From NCBI RefSeq assembly GCF_029215995.1, contig NZ_JAEMVB010000009.1, positions 1-63,980 of the forward strand: a DNA stretch of 63,980 nucleotides, read 5' to 3'. The stretch's first letter is position 1. Each line of letters opens with the position of its first letter. Source of the DNA: Sulfurimonas sp. SAG-AH-194-L11. GTDB taxonomy: Bacteria; Campylobacterota; Campylobacteria; Campylobacterales; Sulfurimonadaceae. A program made the position numbers and the translations under genes. A model generated the notes under the pieces. The model saw only the letters and a list, made by a program, of their open reading frames with translations, did no database searches and was not told the DNA's origin. This document shows, in pieces, positions 1-9,768 of this stretch.

Positions 1-315
1 TACATCAACCTTTTTATAAATGATAAGTATAAATTTTTGATGATTCCACCTGAGGTTATTTTTAACGACCAACTTGGTAAATATGTTTATATAGTTGATG
101 AAAATGAAACTATACAAAGAGCTGATATAACTACTGAGTACTCAAGTAAATACTATGTAAGTGTCACTCAAGGTCTTAAAGATGGAGATAGACTTATAGT
201 CTCTGCACTGGTAAAACTAAAACCTCGTCGTAAAGTAAAGAGTAGTGATGTTACAAAGACACAAGGTATTAAGGCTATTCTTGCTAAAAACAATTTAGTC
301 CCAAAAGGAAACTAA
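1..315 (+). CDS. RND efflux periplasmic adaptor subunit, C-terminal part (5' cut by window edge)
   Basis: The frame is open from the first base, so only about 104 C-terminal residues of a membrane-fusion protein are present. The visible part resembles the end of an AcrA/MexA-type adaptor: a [19 protein letters not shown] stretch typical of the beta-barrel/membrane-proximal domain, then a [15 protein letters not shown] segment. Adaptors of this family link an inner-membrane RND pump to a TolC-type channel. The stop lies 4 bases before the RND pump gene, so the genes form one operon. Identity rests on weak tail similarity plus strong context. The lipoprotein/signal and hairpin parts are outside the window. 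Confidence 0.8.
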   Translation, partial: YINLFINDKYKFLMIPPEVIFNDQLGKYVYIVDENETIQRADITTEYSSKYYVSVTQGLKDGDRLIVSALVKLKPRRKVKSSDVTKTQGIKAILAKNNLVPKGN

Positions 316-319
316 GTAT

Positions 320-3300
320 ATGTTTTGTGTTACCTTTATTAAAAGACCTATTCTAGCCATAGTAATTTCATTAATTATTATCACGGGTGGGCTTGTTTCT
401 ATGCTTGTCCTTCCTGTCTCTGAGTACCCTGATGTTGCCCCACCAACAGTAAATGTAAGTGCTACATACACAGGTGCAAATGCTTTTGTAGTCGAAGAGA
501 CCGTAACTCGCGTTTTAGAAGATAAACTTAACGGTATAAAGGGTGTTATCTATATGACATCTTCATCAACCTCAAGTGGTTCTTCGAGTATAGATGTTTA
601 CTTTAAACCTGGTTACGACATAGATATCGGTGCTGTTGATGTACAAAATAAAGTTTCAACTGCTACAGCTTCCCTCCCCTCAGCAGTAACAGCACAGGGT
701 GTTATCGTTGATAAACGAAGCCCTTCAATAGTCTGTCTTATAGCCATCAGTGGAGATGAAAGATATGATGGAAGTTTTCTCTCAAACTTTGTAAACATAA
801 ATGTTTTAGATGAGATAAAAAGAATCCCCGGTGTTGGTAAAGCACAAAATATGGGTGAAAAAAAATATGCCATTCGTATCTGGTTAAATCCTGACAAAAT
901 AAAAGTACTAGGTATGACTCCTATGGATATCATAGATGCAGTAAAAAGTCAAAACAGACAAGCTTCTATCGGTAAGATAGGAGGAACACCTACTTATGAT
1001 GACCAAAAACAAGAGTTTACACTCACAACAGAAGGTCGTTTAAGTGAGGTGAGTGAGTTTGAAAAGATTGTTCTAAAGCATAAAAAAGATGGTTCTTTAG
1101 TCTATCTAAGTGATGTTTCAAAAGTAGTCTTAGGTAGTGAGATTTATGACTGGAACTCAATAAGTGCGAAAAAGCCAACAGGAGTTATAGGTGTCTATCA
1201 ACTAGGTGAAGCAAACGCGCTGGATATTCGCAAGAGAGTTGAAGAAACTATGGAAAAACTCTCAACTCGTTTTCCAGATGGTGTGACTTACTCTATTCCT
1301 TACGACACTACAAAGTATGTAAAAGTTGCTATCGATAATGTTGTAAAAAATCTCTATATTGCTATTGTCCTTGTTATGCTTATTATCTTTATATTTTTAG
1401 GTTCGTGGAGACCTACTATCATCGCTGCAGCCACTATACCGGTCTCACTTATTGGAGCTTTTGCTGCGATGCAAGTTGCTGGTGGATTTAGTATAAACTT
1501 TCTTACTCTATTTGGACTTATTTTAGCCATCGGTATTGTTGTAGATGATGCTATTTTGGTTGTTGAGAATGTTGAAGTTATTATGTATAAAGAGCCAGAG
1601 TTAAGTATGCCACAGGTTGTTAAAAAATCTATGATAGAACTTATCGGGCCCATCATCTCTACTACACTCGTTTTAGTAGCTGTTTTCATCCCTGTTTCTA
1701 TGCTACCGGGGATAACTGGAGCACTCTATCAGCAGTTTGCACTTACCATTGCGTTTGCAGTACTTGTTTCATCTTTAAATGCACTAACTTTAGCACCTGC
1801 AATTAGTGCTATAATCATTAAACGCCGTAAGAAAGATGAAGTAAAATTCATCTTCTTTAGAGCATTTGATACTTTTTTTGATGCTTTAACACAAAAGTAT
1901 AAAATAGTTATCACACAACTCATCAAAGTACGATATATGATGATACTTGTAATGGGCGGTATTTTTTATATCATGTACTATCTTTTTTCTATCACCCCTA
2001 CTGGTTTTGTACCCTCAGAAGATAAGGGAATGTTAATGGTTTCTGTAAATCTTAAACCAGGAAGCTCTATCTCTCAAACAATAAAGGCAAGAAAAAAAGT
2101 TGAAGATATTATCTACGGTATTGATGGCGTTGAGAATATCGTAAGTGTTGAGGGTTATAACATCATCACCTCTTCTATGGATGGTTCAGCTTTAGCTATG
2201 TTTATCTCTTTAAAAGATTGGAGTGAACGCACAACAGATGAAAATAGTGCCTTTGGAATTTTAAAACAGATACAACTCAAAACAGCTACTCTTAACCAAG
2301 CAAATGTGGCTGGATTTAACCTCCCTGGTATTCCTGGTGTTGGTGCAGTTGGTGGTTTTGACTTTAGACTCCAAGATTATCTTTCAGGCGACCTAAATAC
2401 CTTTGAGTTTTATGCAAATGAGATGATTAAAGAAGCAAATGCAGATCCTCGAATAGCCTATGCCTTTACTACATTTGCAACTAACTATCCCATGTATGAC
2501 ATCAAGATAAACCGCCAAAAAGCAAATGCACTCGGTGTAAACATGGCAGACCTCTTTACAACTATGCAAGTCTATTTTGGTTCAGTCTACATTAACGACT
2601 TTACAAAATTTGGTAAAGTGTTTCGTGTTTTTGTACAAGCAGATAAAGAGTTTAGAAGTTCAAAAGAGGACATAGATAAACTTTTTGTAAAAAATATAAA
2701 TGAGAAGATGGTTCCTCTCTCTGCAATACTACAAGTAAATGAAATGGTAGGGCCTCAAAACCTTACACATTACAATATGTACAGAAGTATACAGATAAAT
2801 GGTGCTGCTGCTCCTGGGTATAGCTCAGGTGATGCTATGACTGCCATGAATGAGATAGCAAAAAAAGTTTTACCATCTTCGTATGGTTTTGAGTGGTCAG
2901 GTATGAGTTATCAAGAGACTTTAGCCGGAAATGCACAGATATATGTTGTCTTTTTTGTACTACTGGTTGTCTTTTTAGTTCTCGCAGCACAGTATGAGTC
3001 ATGGATACTTCCTCTTATGATTTTATTCTCCGTTCCTATGGTTGTTGCCGGAGCAGTTGGAGGTCTTTACTTAATGGGAATGCCATTAAATACCTTTGCA
3101 CAGGTTGGACTCGTCTTACTCGTTGCCCTCGCCGCAAAAAATGCCATCTTAATCGTAGAGTTTGCAAAAGAGCAAAGAGAATCAGGTCTAAGTATCATAG
3201 ACTCGGCTATAAATGCAGGTTATCTGCGTTTTCGTGCTATTATGATGACTATTTTGTCTTTCCTTTTTGGTATCTTTCCACTCGCGTTTGCGACAGGTGC

Positions 3301-3466
3301 TGGTTCTATCACTCAGCAGTCTATCGGTATAGTTCTTATGTTTGGAATGTTAACTGCAACTTTTATCTCTACTCTTTTTGTACCTGTACTCTATGTACTC
3401 CTAGAGACAATGAGAGAGAAGTTTGTAAATGTTGAAGAAGAGATAGCTACAAGGGAGTCAATATAA
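320..3466 (+). CDS. Multidrug efflux RND permease, HAE1 (AcrB/MexB) family
   Basis: A 1048-residue inner-membrane proton-driven pump, the family's usual length. TM1 (about 9-28) is followed by the [13 protein letters not shown] signature of hydrophobe/amphiphile exporters. TM4 carries an adjacent Asp pair ([15 protein letters not shown]) and TM10 carries the Lys of [19 protein letters not shown]; both belong to the proton relay. The adjacent upstream adaptor and the downstream TolC-like gene (one-base TAATG overlap) complete a tripartite drug/solvent efflux system. Substrate cannot be read from sequence. It differs from the second RND pump in this window, which is of the heavy-metal type. Confidence 0.95.
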   Translation: MFCVTFIKRPILAIVISLIIITGGLVSMLVLPVSEYPDVAPPTVNVSATYTGANAFVVEETVTRVLEDKLNGIKGVIYMTSSSTSSGSSSIDVYFKPGYDIDIGAVDVQNKVSTATASLPSAVTAQGVIVDKRSPSIVCLIAISGDERYDGSFLSNFVNINVLDEIKRIPGVGKAQNMGEKKYAIRIWLNPDKIKVLGMTPMDIIDAVKSQNRQASIGKIGGTPTYDDQKQEFTLTTEGRLSEVSEFEKIVLKHKKDGSLVYLSDVSKVVLGSEIYDWNSISAKKPTGVIGVYQLGEANALDIRKRVEETMEKLSTRFPDGVTYSIPYDTTKYVKVAIDNVVKNLYIAIVLVMLIIFIFLGSWRPTIIAAATIPVSLIGAFAAMQVAGGFSINFLTLFGLILAIGIVVDDAILVVENVEVIMYKEPELSMPQVVKKSMIELIGPIISTTLVLVAVFIPVSMLPGITGALYQQFALTIAFAVLVSSLNALTLAPAISAIIIKRRKKDEVKFIFFRAFDTFFDALTQKYKIVITQLIKVRYMMILVMGGIFYIMYYLFSITPTGFVPSEDKGMLMVSVNLKPGSSISQTIKARKKVEDIIYGIDGVENIVSVEGYNIITSSMDGSALAMFISLKDWSERTTDENSAFGILKQIQLKTATLNQANVAGFNLPGIPGVGAVGGFDFRLQDYLSGDLNTFEFYANEMIKEANADPRIAYAFTTFATNYPMYDIKINRQKANALGVNMADLFTTMQVYFGSVYINDFTKFGKVFRVFVQADKEFRSSKEDIDKLFVKNINEKMVPLSAILQVNEMVGPQNLTHYNMYRSIQINGAAAPGYSSGDAMTAMNEIAKKVLPSSYGFEWSGMSYQETLAGNAQIYVVFFVLLVVFLVLAAQYESWILPLMILFSVPMVVAGAVGGLYLMGMPLNTFAQVGLVLLVALAAKNAILIVEFAKEQRESGLSIIDSAINAGYLRFRAIMMTILSFLFGIFPLAFATGAGSITQQSIGIVLMFGMLTATFISTLFVPVLYVLLETMREKFVNVEEEIATRESI

Positions 3467-4761
3467 TGAATAATATACTCAAGTGTTTATCACTCACACT
3501 TTTAGCTCTTAGCTTAGATGCTAAAGATATATATACGGTTGATCAGTTACTACTCAAATCACTTCAAAACTCACCAGACTTACAAGTAAGTAAACTTCAA
3601 TACAGTGCAGCACAAAGTAGATATGACACTGTGTTTGCTGATTACTTACCTAGCTTAAACTTAAATGTTTCAGCAGGAAGAGTTGCGCAAGATAGTACTT
3701 TTAATATTGATGGTGTTGAGGACAATGTACTTATAGGAAAACTCTCTTTAAAACAAGTTGTCTATGACTTTGGCAAGATAGGTGCTAGTTCTGATACTCA
3801 AAAGTTTAGAGCACAATCATATAAGATGCAAAACTTCCAAAACCTCTCAAATAAACAAGAGCGTGTTAAGAGTGCCTACTATAATCTCTTAAAGTCTATT
3901 GCTCTTATCGATGTACAAAAAGAAAATGTAAAACTCAATGAAGCACAACTCTATCGTTCACAGCGATATTTTGAAGCAGGTATTCGTACAAAAATAGATA
4001 TAAGTGATGCTAAAGTCAAACTTATACAAGCAAAACTAGACTTAAAAAAAGTAGAGTATGATTTAAAGCTTACTTACTCTAACTTAGATAAAGTAGTAGG
4101 TTTTAGTGCTATTGAAAATGACTATGAGGTATACTCTTCTAAGCTTGAACTAGACAAACTCTATGAATCATTAACACCTTATCCACTTACACTACATGAT
4201 GCTATACTTTTTGCATATGAAAATCGCTTTGACCTTAAAAAAGAGCAAGCACTTATACATGCTTCAAAGTCTGATATAAGTAGTGTCTCTGCTGAGTACT
4301 ATCCTGAGCTATATGTGAGTGCAAACTACACTTACCAAGAAGCACAATCTGCAGAACTTCAGGTATATCTACCAAAAACACAGTGGAACACTATGTTAAA
4401 CCTCGACTGGAATCTCTACCAAGGTGGTGCTACAAATTCACGTAAACAAGAAAAAAGTATAAATGCAAGTATCTCTTCTTCACAACTGCTTGATACAAAA
4501 CTCGTTATTAAATCCTCTGTAACAGATGCATATATCAATGTACATAGAAGTAAAGATACTATAGAGTTAGCACAAAGTCTTGTTCTTGTCTCAGATGAAA
4601 AGTTTGATCAAGCATCTAAACGCTATGAGCATGGACTATCAGACTATATAGAGATACAAGAAGCACGACAAGACTACATAAATGCCAAAGCAACACTTGT
4701 AGTAGACTACTATGACTACTATATAGCTATAGCAAAACTCGACAATGCCATAGGAAAGTAA
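3466..4761 (+). CDS. TolC family outer membrane efflux protein
   Basis: A 431-residue outer-membrane factor that would form the exit duct for the RND pump encoded just upstream. It starts with a short signal peptide (hydrophobic LSLTLLALSLDA) and has the two similar halves of TolC proteins: long amphipathic helices rich in Ala, Gln and Lys, and beta-strand segments such as LNLNVSAGR and ELYVSANYTYQE, with the WNLYQGGATNSRKQE motif in the second half. The start codon overlaps the pump stop by one base, indicating translational coupling. It is the third gene of the operon, and it converges on the minus-strand lyase gene. Confidence 0.92.
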   Translation: MNNILKCLSLTLLALSLDAKDIYTVDQLLLKSLQNSPDLQVSKLQYSAAQSRYDTVFADYLPSLNLNVSAGRVAQDSTFNIDGVEDNVLIGKLSLKQVVYDFGKIGASSDTQKFRAQSYKMQNFQNLSNKQERVKSAYYNLLKSIALIDVQKENVKLNEAQLYRSQRYFEAGIRTKIDISDAKVKLIQAKLDLKKVEYDLKLTYSNLDKVVGFSAIENDYEVYSSKLELDKLYESLTPYPLTLHDAILFAYENRFDLKKEQALIHASKSDISSVSAEYYPELYVSANYTYQEAQSAELQVYLPKTQWNTMLNLDWNLYQGGATNSRKQEKSINASISSSQLLDTKLVIKSSVTDAYINVHRSKDTIELAQSLVLVSDEKFDQASKRYEHGLSDYIEIQEARQDYINAKATLVVDYYDYYIAIAKLDNAIGK

Positions 4762-4764
4762 AGT

Positions 4765-4787
4765 AAGTCTACTTTTGAAGTAGGCTT
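4765..4787. terminator. Possible bidirectional stem-loop between convergent genes
   Basis: Nine-base arms at 4765-4773 and 4779-4787 pair with one T-G wobble around a 5-base loop. The hairpin sits between the end of the TolC-like gene and the end of the CitE-like gene on the other strand and overlaps the latter's last codons. The loop-side T-run (TTTT) is short, so function as a terminator is only likely. Confidence 0.35.
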
Positions 4788-5686
4788 AATGCACCTTTAT
4801 AGATTGGTTCATCTATAAAACCATACTCTTCATCTACAAAACCAGTTATCCCCTCATCTCTATGCATTTCAAATAGTTTTATGATTACCTTTGCTCTTTT
4901 TATCTCTGCTTCTTTATCTATAAAAAGTTCGTTTACTAGCCTTACTTGGTTTGGAGATATACAGCCTTTTGCATCATAACCCATACTTTTTTCTAACTCT
5001 AGCCACTTAGTAAATGTGACTTCATCTTTAAACTCTTGAAAAATAAAACTAACAGGTTTCACCCCCATAGCCTTACTTGTTATGAGAAAATGTGAGAGCA
5101 TATATGTTAAAGTTGGATTTTCTATATTTATAAGAGATTGAGAGAGTGTCATATCTGCAAAAAGGTCTAAAATACCGAGGTAAAAGGTAGTGACTCTTTG
5201 ATTGAGTGCTAAATCTGAGAGCTTATGCCAAGCAGATGCTGTCTCTATGGAAAGATGTAGGTCTATCTCATCGTTTAAAAGAGCTAAAACACTTTTCACT
5301 TCTTCTTTGTTCTTTATCTTAGGTACACGAATTGCATCAGGCATAAACTGATTTAAGTAAGTTATCTCTTCATACCCTCCCTCGTCTAAAGCGTTCACTC
5401 GTACTACAAGTTTTTTATCGCAGGTTTTGAGTTGTGTTAGAAAAATAGCACATAGAACAAGAGCAAAAGGTTTCTCTTCTTTACTCACTCCATCTTCTAA
5501 GTTAAGCATAATACAGTCTGCTTCTAAAGAGTCTATCTTTGAGAGATGTTTGATATTATTTGCACTAAGCATTAGCACTGATTTAAAACTATTTTTTTTG
5601 TTTATCTCTCTAAATGTCGGTATTGCTAGTGCATCTAATGCTTCTAAGTCTCGTTTTTCATAAGCTTCAATAATTTTTGCTAACAT
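4769..5686 (-). CDS. HpcH/HpaI aldolase / citrate lyase beta subunit-like (CitE-like) protein
   Basis: A 305-residue TIM-barrel lyase of the CitE superfamily, whose members cleave or form C-C bonds of acyl-CoA substrates such as citryl-CoA, malyl-CoA or citramalyl-CoA with Mg2+. Visible family motifs are LNLEDGVSKEEK (metal-site Glu/Asp), VVRVNALD (CoA/substrate Arg), RVPKIKNKEEV, LSIETASAWHKL (Glu ligand) and LGILDLFADM. About 35 extra N-terminal residues precede the barrel. No citrate lyase alpha, gamma or CitC genes are nearby, so it is unlikely to be a fermentative citrate lyase subunit. Its start overlaps the upstream cytochrome gene by one base. Substrate unknown. Confidence 0.8.
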   Translation of the reverse strand: MLAKIIEAYEKRDLEALDALAIPTFREINKKNSFKSVLMLSANNIKHLSKIDSLEADCIMLNLEDGVSKEEKPFALVLCAIFLTQLKTCDKKLVVRVNALDEGGYEEITYLNQFMPDAIRVPKIKNKEEVKSVLALLNDEIDLHLSIETASAWHKLSDLALNQRVTTFYLGILDLFADMTLSQSLINIENPTLTYMLSHFLITSKAMGVKPVSFIFQEFKDEVTFTKWLELEKSMGYDAKGCISPNQVRLVNELFIDKEAEIKRAKVIIKLFEMHRDEGITGFVDEEYGFIDEPIYKGALSLLQK

Positions 5687-6024
5687 TATTTTTTCTTTTT
5701 ATCATTTTTATGTAGATGTAAATAGAGTGCTGCCACCTCTTTATCAGTTAAAAAGTATCGCGGCATTCCATTTTTTCTTCTGTTTAAGGCTCTGTAAAAT
5801 TCTTGATAATTTAGTCTATTTATCTGAGGTCCTCTAAAACTTTTTTCTACACCCTTATGCTTATAGTTTGCTATGAGTTTACCCTCACCATTATCACCAT
5901 GACACTTTTGACAACCTATACCTCGCGGGTTTTTATAAAGTTGTGCGGAGTACTCAATTGGTGTAATAAAACTACTAGTAGCATATACAAAAAGTGGTGT
6001 AATTAGTAGGAGTATCAATTTCAT
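5686..6024 (-). CDS. Small exported c-type cytochrome
   Basis: A 112-residue protein with an N-terminal signal peptide (MKLILLLITPLFVYA) and one haem-binding motif, CQKCH, followed by GDNGEGKL, as in class I cytochromes c and SoxX/cytochrome c553-like carriers. A candidate axial Met is in NGMPRYFLTD. The C-terminus is Lys-rich. It probably carries electrons in the periplasm. It is the first gene of a two-gene operon with the CitE-like lyase, although the two would act in different compartments. Partner redox enzymes are not visible nearby. Confidence 0.85.
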   Translation of the reverse strand: MKLILLLITPLFVYATSSFITPIEYSAQLYKNPRGIGCQKCHGDNGEGKLIANYKHKGVEKSFRGPQINRLNYQEFYRALNRRKNGMPRYFLTDKEVAALYLHLHKNDKKKK

Positions 6025-6027
6025 TAT

Positions 6028-6057
6028 TTGCCTAATATCATTTTAAAAGGGTATAAT
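6028..6057 (+). promoter_or_regulatory. Sigma70-type promoter for the folD operon
   Basis: A TATAAT box lies at 6052-6057 with TTGCCT at 6028-6033, spacing 18 bases. The folD start codon is 29 bases downstream of the -10 box. The position between divergent genes fits a promoter for the long rightward housekeeping run. Confidence 0.55.
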
Positions 6058-6085
6058 AACAAAAATATTATATTGCGGGGTTTAA

Positions 6086-6949
6086 ATGCAGTTACTCGAT
6101 GGAAGAAAACTTTCAAAAAAAATAGAACTTCAGATTACTGATGAGGTAAAAAAGCTTAAAGAGCATTGTGGTTGTACACCTGGTCTTGCAGTTGTACTAG
6201 TAGGTCAAGACCCTGCTAGTGCTACTTATGTTGGTATGAAGAAGAAAGCATGTGACCGTGTAGGTTTTTACTCGATTACTCACGATATGCCTGAAAATAT
6301 ATCTCAAGAAGCTATTGAAAAAACCATTATTAGAATGAATGAAGATTCAAGTATTGATGGTATTCTTATTCAGTTACCACTTCCAGCGCAGATAGATACT
6401 ACAAAACTTTTGCAACTTGTAGACCCGAGTAAAGATGTAGATGGTTTTCACCCCTTTAATGTAGGGCAACTTGTAACTAATATGGATGGATTTGTACCCT
6501 GCACACCACTTGGTGTAATGAAGCTTTTAGAAGAGTATGACATCGATGTTAAAGGTAAAAACTGTGTAGTAGTTGGAGCATCTAACATCGTTGGAAAGCC
6601 TATGGCATCTCTTCTTTTAAATGCAGAAGCAACAGTTGAAATTTGTCATATTCACACAGATGATCTTAAACGCCATACTCTCAATGCAGATATGATTTTT
6701 GTAGGAGTTGGTGTTATCAACTTAATAACTGCAGATATGGTAAAAGATGATGTTGTAATCGTTGATATCGGTGTAAGTCGTACAAAAGAGGGTAAGCTCG
6801 TAGGAGATGTAGACTTTGAAGCAGTAAGTAAGAAGGCTTCATATATCACTCCTAGCCCTGGTGGAGTTGGTCCCATGACTATTGCTATGCTGTTAAGCAA
6901 CACTCTTAAATCTGCAAAAATAAATGCACTCAAAAAGAAGCAAGACTAA
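6086..6949 (+). CDS. folD: Bifunctional methylenetetrahydrofolate dehydrogenase / methenyltetrahydrofolate cyclohydrolase
   Basis: A 287-residue cytosolic enzyme that interconverts 5,10-methylene-, methenyl- and 10-formyl-tetrahydrofolate with NADP. The catalytic Tyr/Lys pair is in SATYVGMKKKACDRVGF, the substrate loop in ILIQLPLPAQ, and the conserved DVDGFHPFN, GASNIVGKPMA (nucleotide-binding) and TPSPGGVGPMTIAML motifs are all present. Length is normal for FolD. It is the first gene of a run in which lepB follows with no gap. It provides C1 units for purines, formyl-Met and, with metE elsewhere in the window, methionine. Confidence 0.97.
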   Translation: MQLLDGRKLSKKIELQITDEVKKLKEHCGCTPGLAVVLVGQDPASATYVGMKKKACDRVGFYSITHDMPENISQEAIEKTIIRMNEDSSIDGILIQLPLPAQIDTTKLLQLVDPSKDVDGFHPFNVGQLVTNMDGFVPCTPLGVMKLLEEYDIDVKGKNCVVVGASNIVGKPMASLLLNAEATVEICHIHTDDLKRHTLNADMIFVGVGVINLITADMVKDDVVIVDIGVSRTKEGKLVGDVDFEAVSKKASYITPSPGGVGPMTIAMLLSNTLKSAKINALKKKQD

Positions 6950-7759
6950 ATGAAAGAGCTATTTAAAAAAGCATATAAATTTTCAAACTCTTGGACTGGA
7001 ACTGTTGTTATCGTTCTTTTTGTTATATTTTTCATCGCACAAGCCTTTCGTATTCCTAGTGGAAGTATGAAAGATTCTCTACTCATAGGTGATCACCTTT
7101 TTGCTAAAAAGTTTGCCTATGGTGTTTCTATGCCTCACCTTCCTTTTTTAGAGCTCTCTATCATGCCTTGGAGTGATGAGCTGCGTTTAATTGATGGTGA
7201 CACTCCTGAGCGTGGAGACATAGTAATCTTCCGTTATCCTGGGAATATTAAACAGCACTTTGTTAAACGCTGTGTAGCACTTCCTGATGATGAACTTTTT
7301 GTGCACGAGAAGAATCTTTTTATTCACTTTAGAGAAGGTGATGAGTGGATTAAAGAGCATTATGAAGGTTTTGAGATAGCTGTATTTCAAGATAAGCTTT
7401 GGGTAAAGAATCCTTATATGAAAGAGCATCCAGGTATTCACCATGATGAAAAAATCATAAACGATGGTCACTACCCAATGCCTCTGTTTTTTGTCAATCC
7501 ACTCAAAGTAGAAAAAGAGCACTACTTTATGATGGGTGATAACCGTGACCACTCAAATGATAGCCGTTTTTGGGGTTCAGTTCCTTATGACAACATCGAG
7601 GGTACACCTTGGTTTATCTACTTTAGTATAGATGAAAACTGGGAAATCAGATGGGATAGAGTTGGTAAAACACCAACAGATTTAGAAGCACCTATTCATC
7701 TTGATAAGGCCAGAGAAGAGCGAATCCGCACAGATAAAGATTTCCATGGAATTACTTGA
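6950..7759 (+). CDS. lepB: Signal peptidase I
   Basis: A 269-residue type I leader peptidase that cleaves signal peptides of exported proteins at the outer face of the inner membrane. One N-terminal membrane anchor (about 17-33) precedes the catalytic Ser39 in RIPSGSM. The general-base Lys is about residue 106 in HFVKRCVALPDD. The signature GDNRDHSNDSRFWG is near the C-terminus. The start codon directly follows the folD stop. Length and motif order match Campylobacterota LepB. Confidence 0.96.
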   Translation: MKELFKKAYKFSNSWTGTVVIVLFVIFFIAQAFRIPSGSMKDSLLIGDHLFAKKFAYGVSMPHLPFLELSIMPWSDELRLIDGDTPERGDIVIFRYPGNIKQHFVKRCVALPDDELFVHEKNLFIHFREGDEWIKEHYEGFEIAVFQDKLWVKNPYMKEHPGIHHDEKIINDGHYPMPLFFVNPLKVEKEHYFMMGDNRDHSNDSRFWGSVPYDNIEGTPWFIYFSIDENWEIRWDRVGKTPTDLEAPIHLDKAREERIRTDKDFHGIT

Positions 7760-8423
7760 TATTTTAAAGATAGCAGCTGCTGTTTTAGCACTTGCTGTCG
7801 CAATCATCGGACATGAAATTATGCACGGTTGGGTTGCTTATATGTATAAAGATACAACTGCTAAAAATGCAGGTCGTTTAACTATAAACCCTATAAGCCA
7901 TATTGATTTAGTGGGAACTATCATCGTTCCTGCAAGTATGTACTTTCTACCAATGTTAATGGGGGCTGATAGTGGTTTCCTTTTTGGTTGGGCAAAACCA
8001 GTACCTATAAACACAGCAACTGTAATACGCAATGGTGGTTACAATGCGGCGATACAAGTTGATCTTGCAGGGATAGTATATAACTTCACAATAGCCGCAT
8101 TTGCATCAATTGTTATAGTTGCTATGAGTCAACCAACGAGTGTAGATTCTCTTGTGTATATCTTTGCATATATGTTTGTATTTCAACTGCTTGTTATAAA
8201 TGTAGTTTTAGGAGTCTTTAACCTGCTCCCTATTCCACAGTTTGATGGTGCTCATTTTTTAATGCACCTCGCTTTAAAGTACAAAATAAATGAAGTAGCA
8301 GAGTTTTTTTACAAAAATGAAAGATATGGAATATTTATCGTACTTATTATATTAATGACACCACTTAAGGACTATGTCCTATTTTTACCAGTTCAGACCA
8401 TTCTTGGTTTACTACTTTCTTAG
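7746..8423 (+). CDS. Site-2-protease-like M50 family membrane metalloprotease
   Basis: A 225-residue polytopic membrane protein with a zinc HExxH motif (GHEIMHGW) in the first membrane segment and the second M50 motif NLLPIPQFDG in a later segment. This is the compact, PDZ-less type of site-2 protease often labelled YwhC/M50B. I chose the ATG at 7746, 14 bases inside lepB, because the protein then begins just before the first membrane helix; an in-frame start at 7701 would add 15 polar residues lying within the lepB coding region. Substrate unknown; intramembrane cleavage is inferred from the family. Confidence 0.88.
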   Translation: MELLDILKIAAAVLALAVAIIGHEIMHGWVAYMYKDTTAKNAGRLTINPISHIDLVGTIIVPASMYFLPMLMGADSGFLFGWAKPVPINTATVIRNGGYNAAIQVDLAGIVYNFTIAAFASIVIVAMSQPTSVDSLVYIFAYMFVFQLLVINVVLGVFNLLPIPQFDGAHFLMHLALKYKINEVAEFFYKNERYGIFIVLIILMTPLKDYVLFLPVQTILGLLLS

Positions 8424-8431
8424 GAGAAAAT

Positions 8432-8863
8432 ATGAAGTTTTTTGTTGCAACAGATCATGCAGGAATAGAGTTAAAAGATTATACAGTTGCGTTACTACGT
8501 GAAAAAGGTCATAAGGTCGAAGATATGGGTCCTTATACTAAGGATAGAGTAGACTATCCGGATTATGCACATAAGGTTGCAACTGCTATTTTAGACAATA
8601 GTGATGCTCACGGCATACTCATCTGTGGTTCTGGTATAGGTATGAGTATGGCAGCAAATCGCCATGAGGGTATCCGTGCTGCTCTTTGTCACGATGCATA
8701 CACTGCAACTGTAGCACGTGGACATAATGATGCAAATATTTTATGTTTTGGCGAGCGTATAGTAGGTAAAGGTGTGGCTGAGTCTATACTTGATGCTTGG
8801 ATTGCTGGAACTTTTGATGGTGGTCGTCATACAGGTAGAGTTGAAAAAATAGAGCTACACTAA
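8432..8863 (+). CDS. rpiB: Ribose-5-phosphate isomerase B
   Basis: A 143-residue RpiB/LacAB family enzyme interconverting ribose 5-phosphate and ribulose 5-phosphate. Diagnostic elements are the N-terminal ATDHAGIELKDY, the ICGSGIGMSMAAN loop with the catalytic-base Cys, RAALCHDAYTATVARGHNDANILCFG, and a C-terminal GGRHTGRVEKI. An AGGAG site precedes the ATG. It supplies pentose phosphate for PRPP, used by apt two genes downstream and by the arabinose pathway at the other end of the window (a metabolic, not operonic, link). Confidence 0.96.
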   Translation: MKFFVATDHAGIELKDYTVALLREKGHKVEDMGPYTKDRVDYPDYAHKVATAILDNSDAHGILICGSGIGMSMAANRHEGIRAALCHDAYTATVARGHNDANILCFGERIVGKGVAESILDAWIAGTFDGGRHTGRVEKIELH

Positions 8864-8873
8864 AGGAGCACTA

Positions 8874-9206
8874 ATGTTTTGGGAATGGTCACTACTTACA
8901 ATACTTTCTATTGTCTGTGTTTATCTTTTTGTAAAGATGTACTACTTTAAAAGTATTACAAATAAAGAGCAACGCAGCAATGATATGATGAAGCTTACAC
9001 TTCATGAAGCTGAAATACTTATACGTAAGTACCAAATCCAACTCCAACGTGCCCTCGGTAATGTTGACATACTTAGTGAAGAACTTACAAAACTTAGAAA
9101 TGAGCTTAAAGTTCTCAAAGGTAGAAACTCAAAACATAGACAAGAGACAGATAGACTCAATGGTAAAATAAAAGCTCTTGAGAACAGAATAGACGCACTT
9201 TTATAA
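8874..9206 (+). CDS. Small membrane-anchored coiled-coil protein, unknown function
   Basis: A 110-residue protein with one N-terminal membrane helix (about 6-22, LLTILSIVCVYLFVKM) and a long charged coiled coil over residues 45-110 rich in Glu, Lys, Leu and Arg heptads. I do not recognise a named family. It is preceded by a clear AAGGAG site and lies between rpiB and apt, with 10- and 13-base gaps, so it is co-transcribed with housekeeping genes. A scaffolding or envelope role is possible but is inference only. Confidence 0.75.
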   Translation: MFWEWSLLTILSIVCVYLFVKMYYFKSITNKEQRSNDMMKLTLHEAEILIRKYQIQLQRALGNVDILSEELTKLRNELKVLKGRNSKHRQETDRLNGKIKALENRIDALL

Positions 9207-9219
9207 AGGGAAATAATAG

Positions 9220-9768
9220 ATGACACTTAGTAAGACTGAACGTAAAATAATTGAAGACTCAATACGAGATATAAAAGATTTTCCAAAAGAGGGTATAGTT
9301 TTTAAAGACATCACTACTCTTTTAAATAATAAAGAGGCATACAGTGTCTTAATGAACCATCTATATCAGCGTTACAAAGAGTACAACTTAGAGTATATAG
9401 CAGGAATAGACGCTCGTGGTTTTATCTTCGGTGCAGCTTTAGCTCAGATGTTACAGATTGGTTTTGTGCCAATTAGAAAAAAAGGTAAACTTCCATATAC
9501 TACATTTAGTGAAAAGTATGCTCTTGAGTATGGTGTAGATGAGATAGAAGTTCATATAGATGCTTTTGGTGAAGACAAAGGTGCAAGAGTACTCATCATA
9601 GATGATTTAATTGCAACTGGCGGAACAGCAAACGCAGCCGCAACACTTGTAAACCAAACAGGTGCTACTTGTGTAGAGTGTTGCTTTATCATCGGTCTTA
9701 CTTTTCTAGATGGTATTAAAAAACTTGAAGAAAAAACTGATGTTTATTCACTTATAGAGGTTGACTAA
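9220..9768 (+). CDS. apt: Adenine phosphoribosyltransferase
   Basis: A 182-residue type I phosphoribosyltransferase that salvages adenine with PRPP to AMP. Visible motifs are [43 protein letters not shown] and the PRPP loop [17 protein letters not shown]. The stop overlaps the trpB start by one base (TAATG), so the two are translationally coupled. Full-length and ordinary. Confidence 0.96.
   Translation: MTLSKTERKIIEDSIRDIKDFPKEGIVFKDITTLLNNKEAYSVLMNHLYQRYKEYNLEYIAGIDARGFIFGAALAQMLQIGFVPIRKKGKLPYTTFSEKYALEYGVDEIEVHIDAFGEDKGARVLIIDDLIATGGTANAAATLVNQTGATCVECCFIIGLTFLDGIKKLEEKTDVYSLIEVD

Noticed and set aside
3001..3435. 144-residue plus-strand ORF inside the HAE1 pump gene
   Set aside because: It is an out-of-frame shadow of the pump gene, with Cys/Arg/Tyr-rich composition and no ribosome site.
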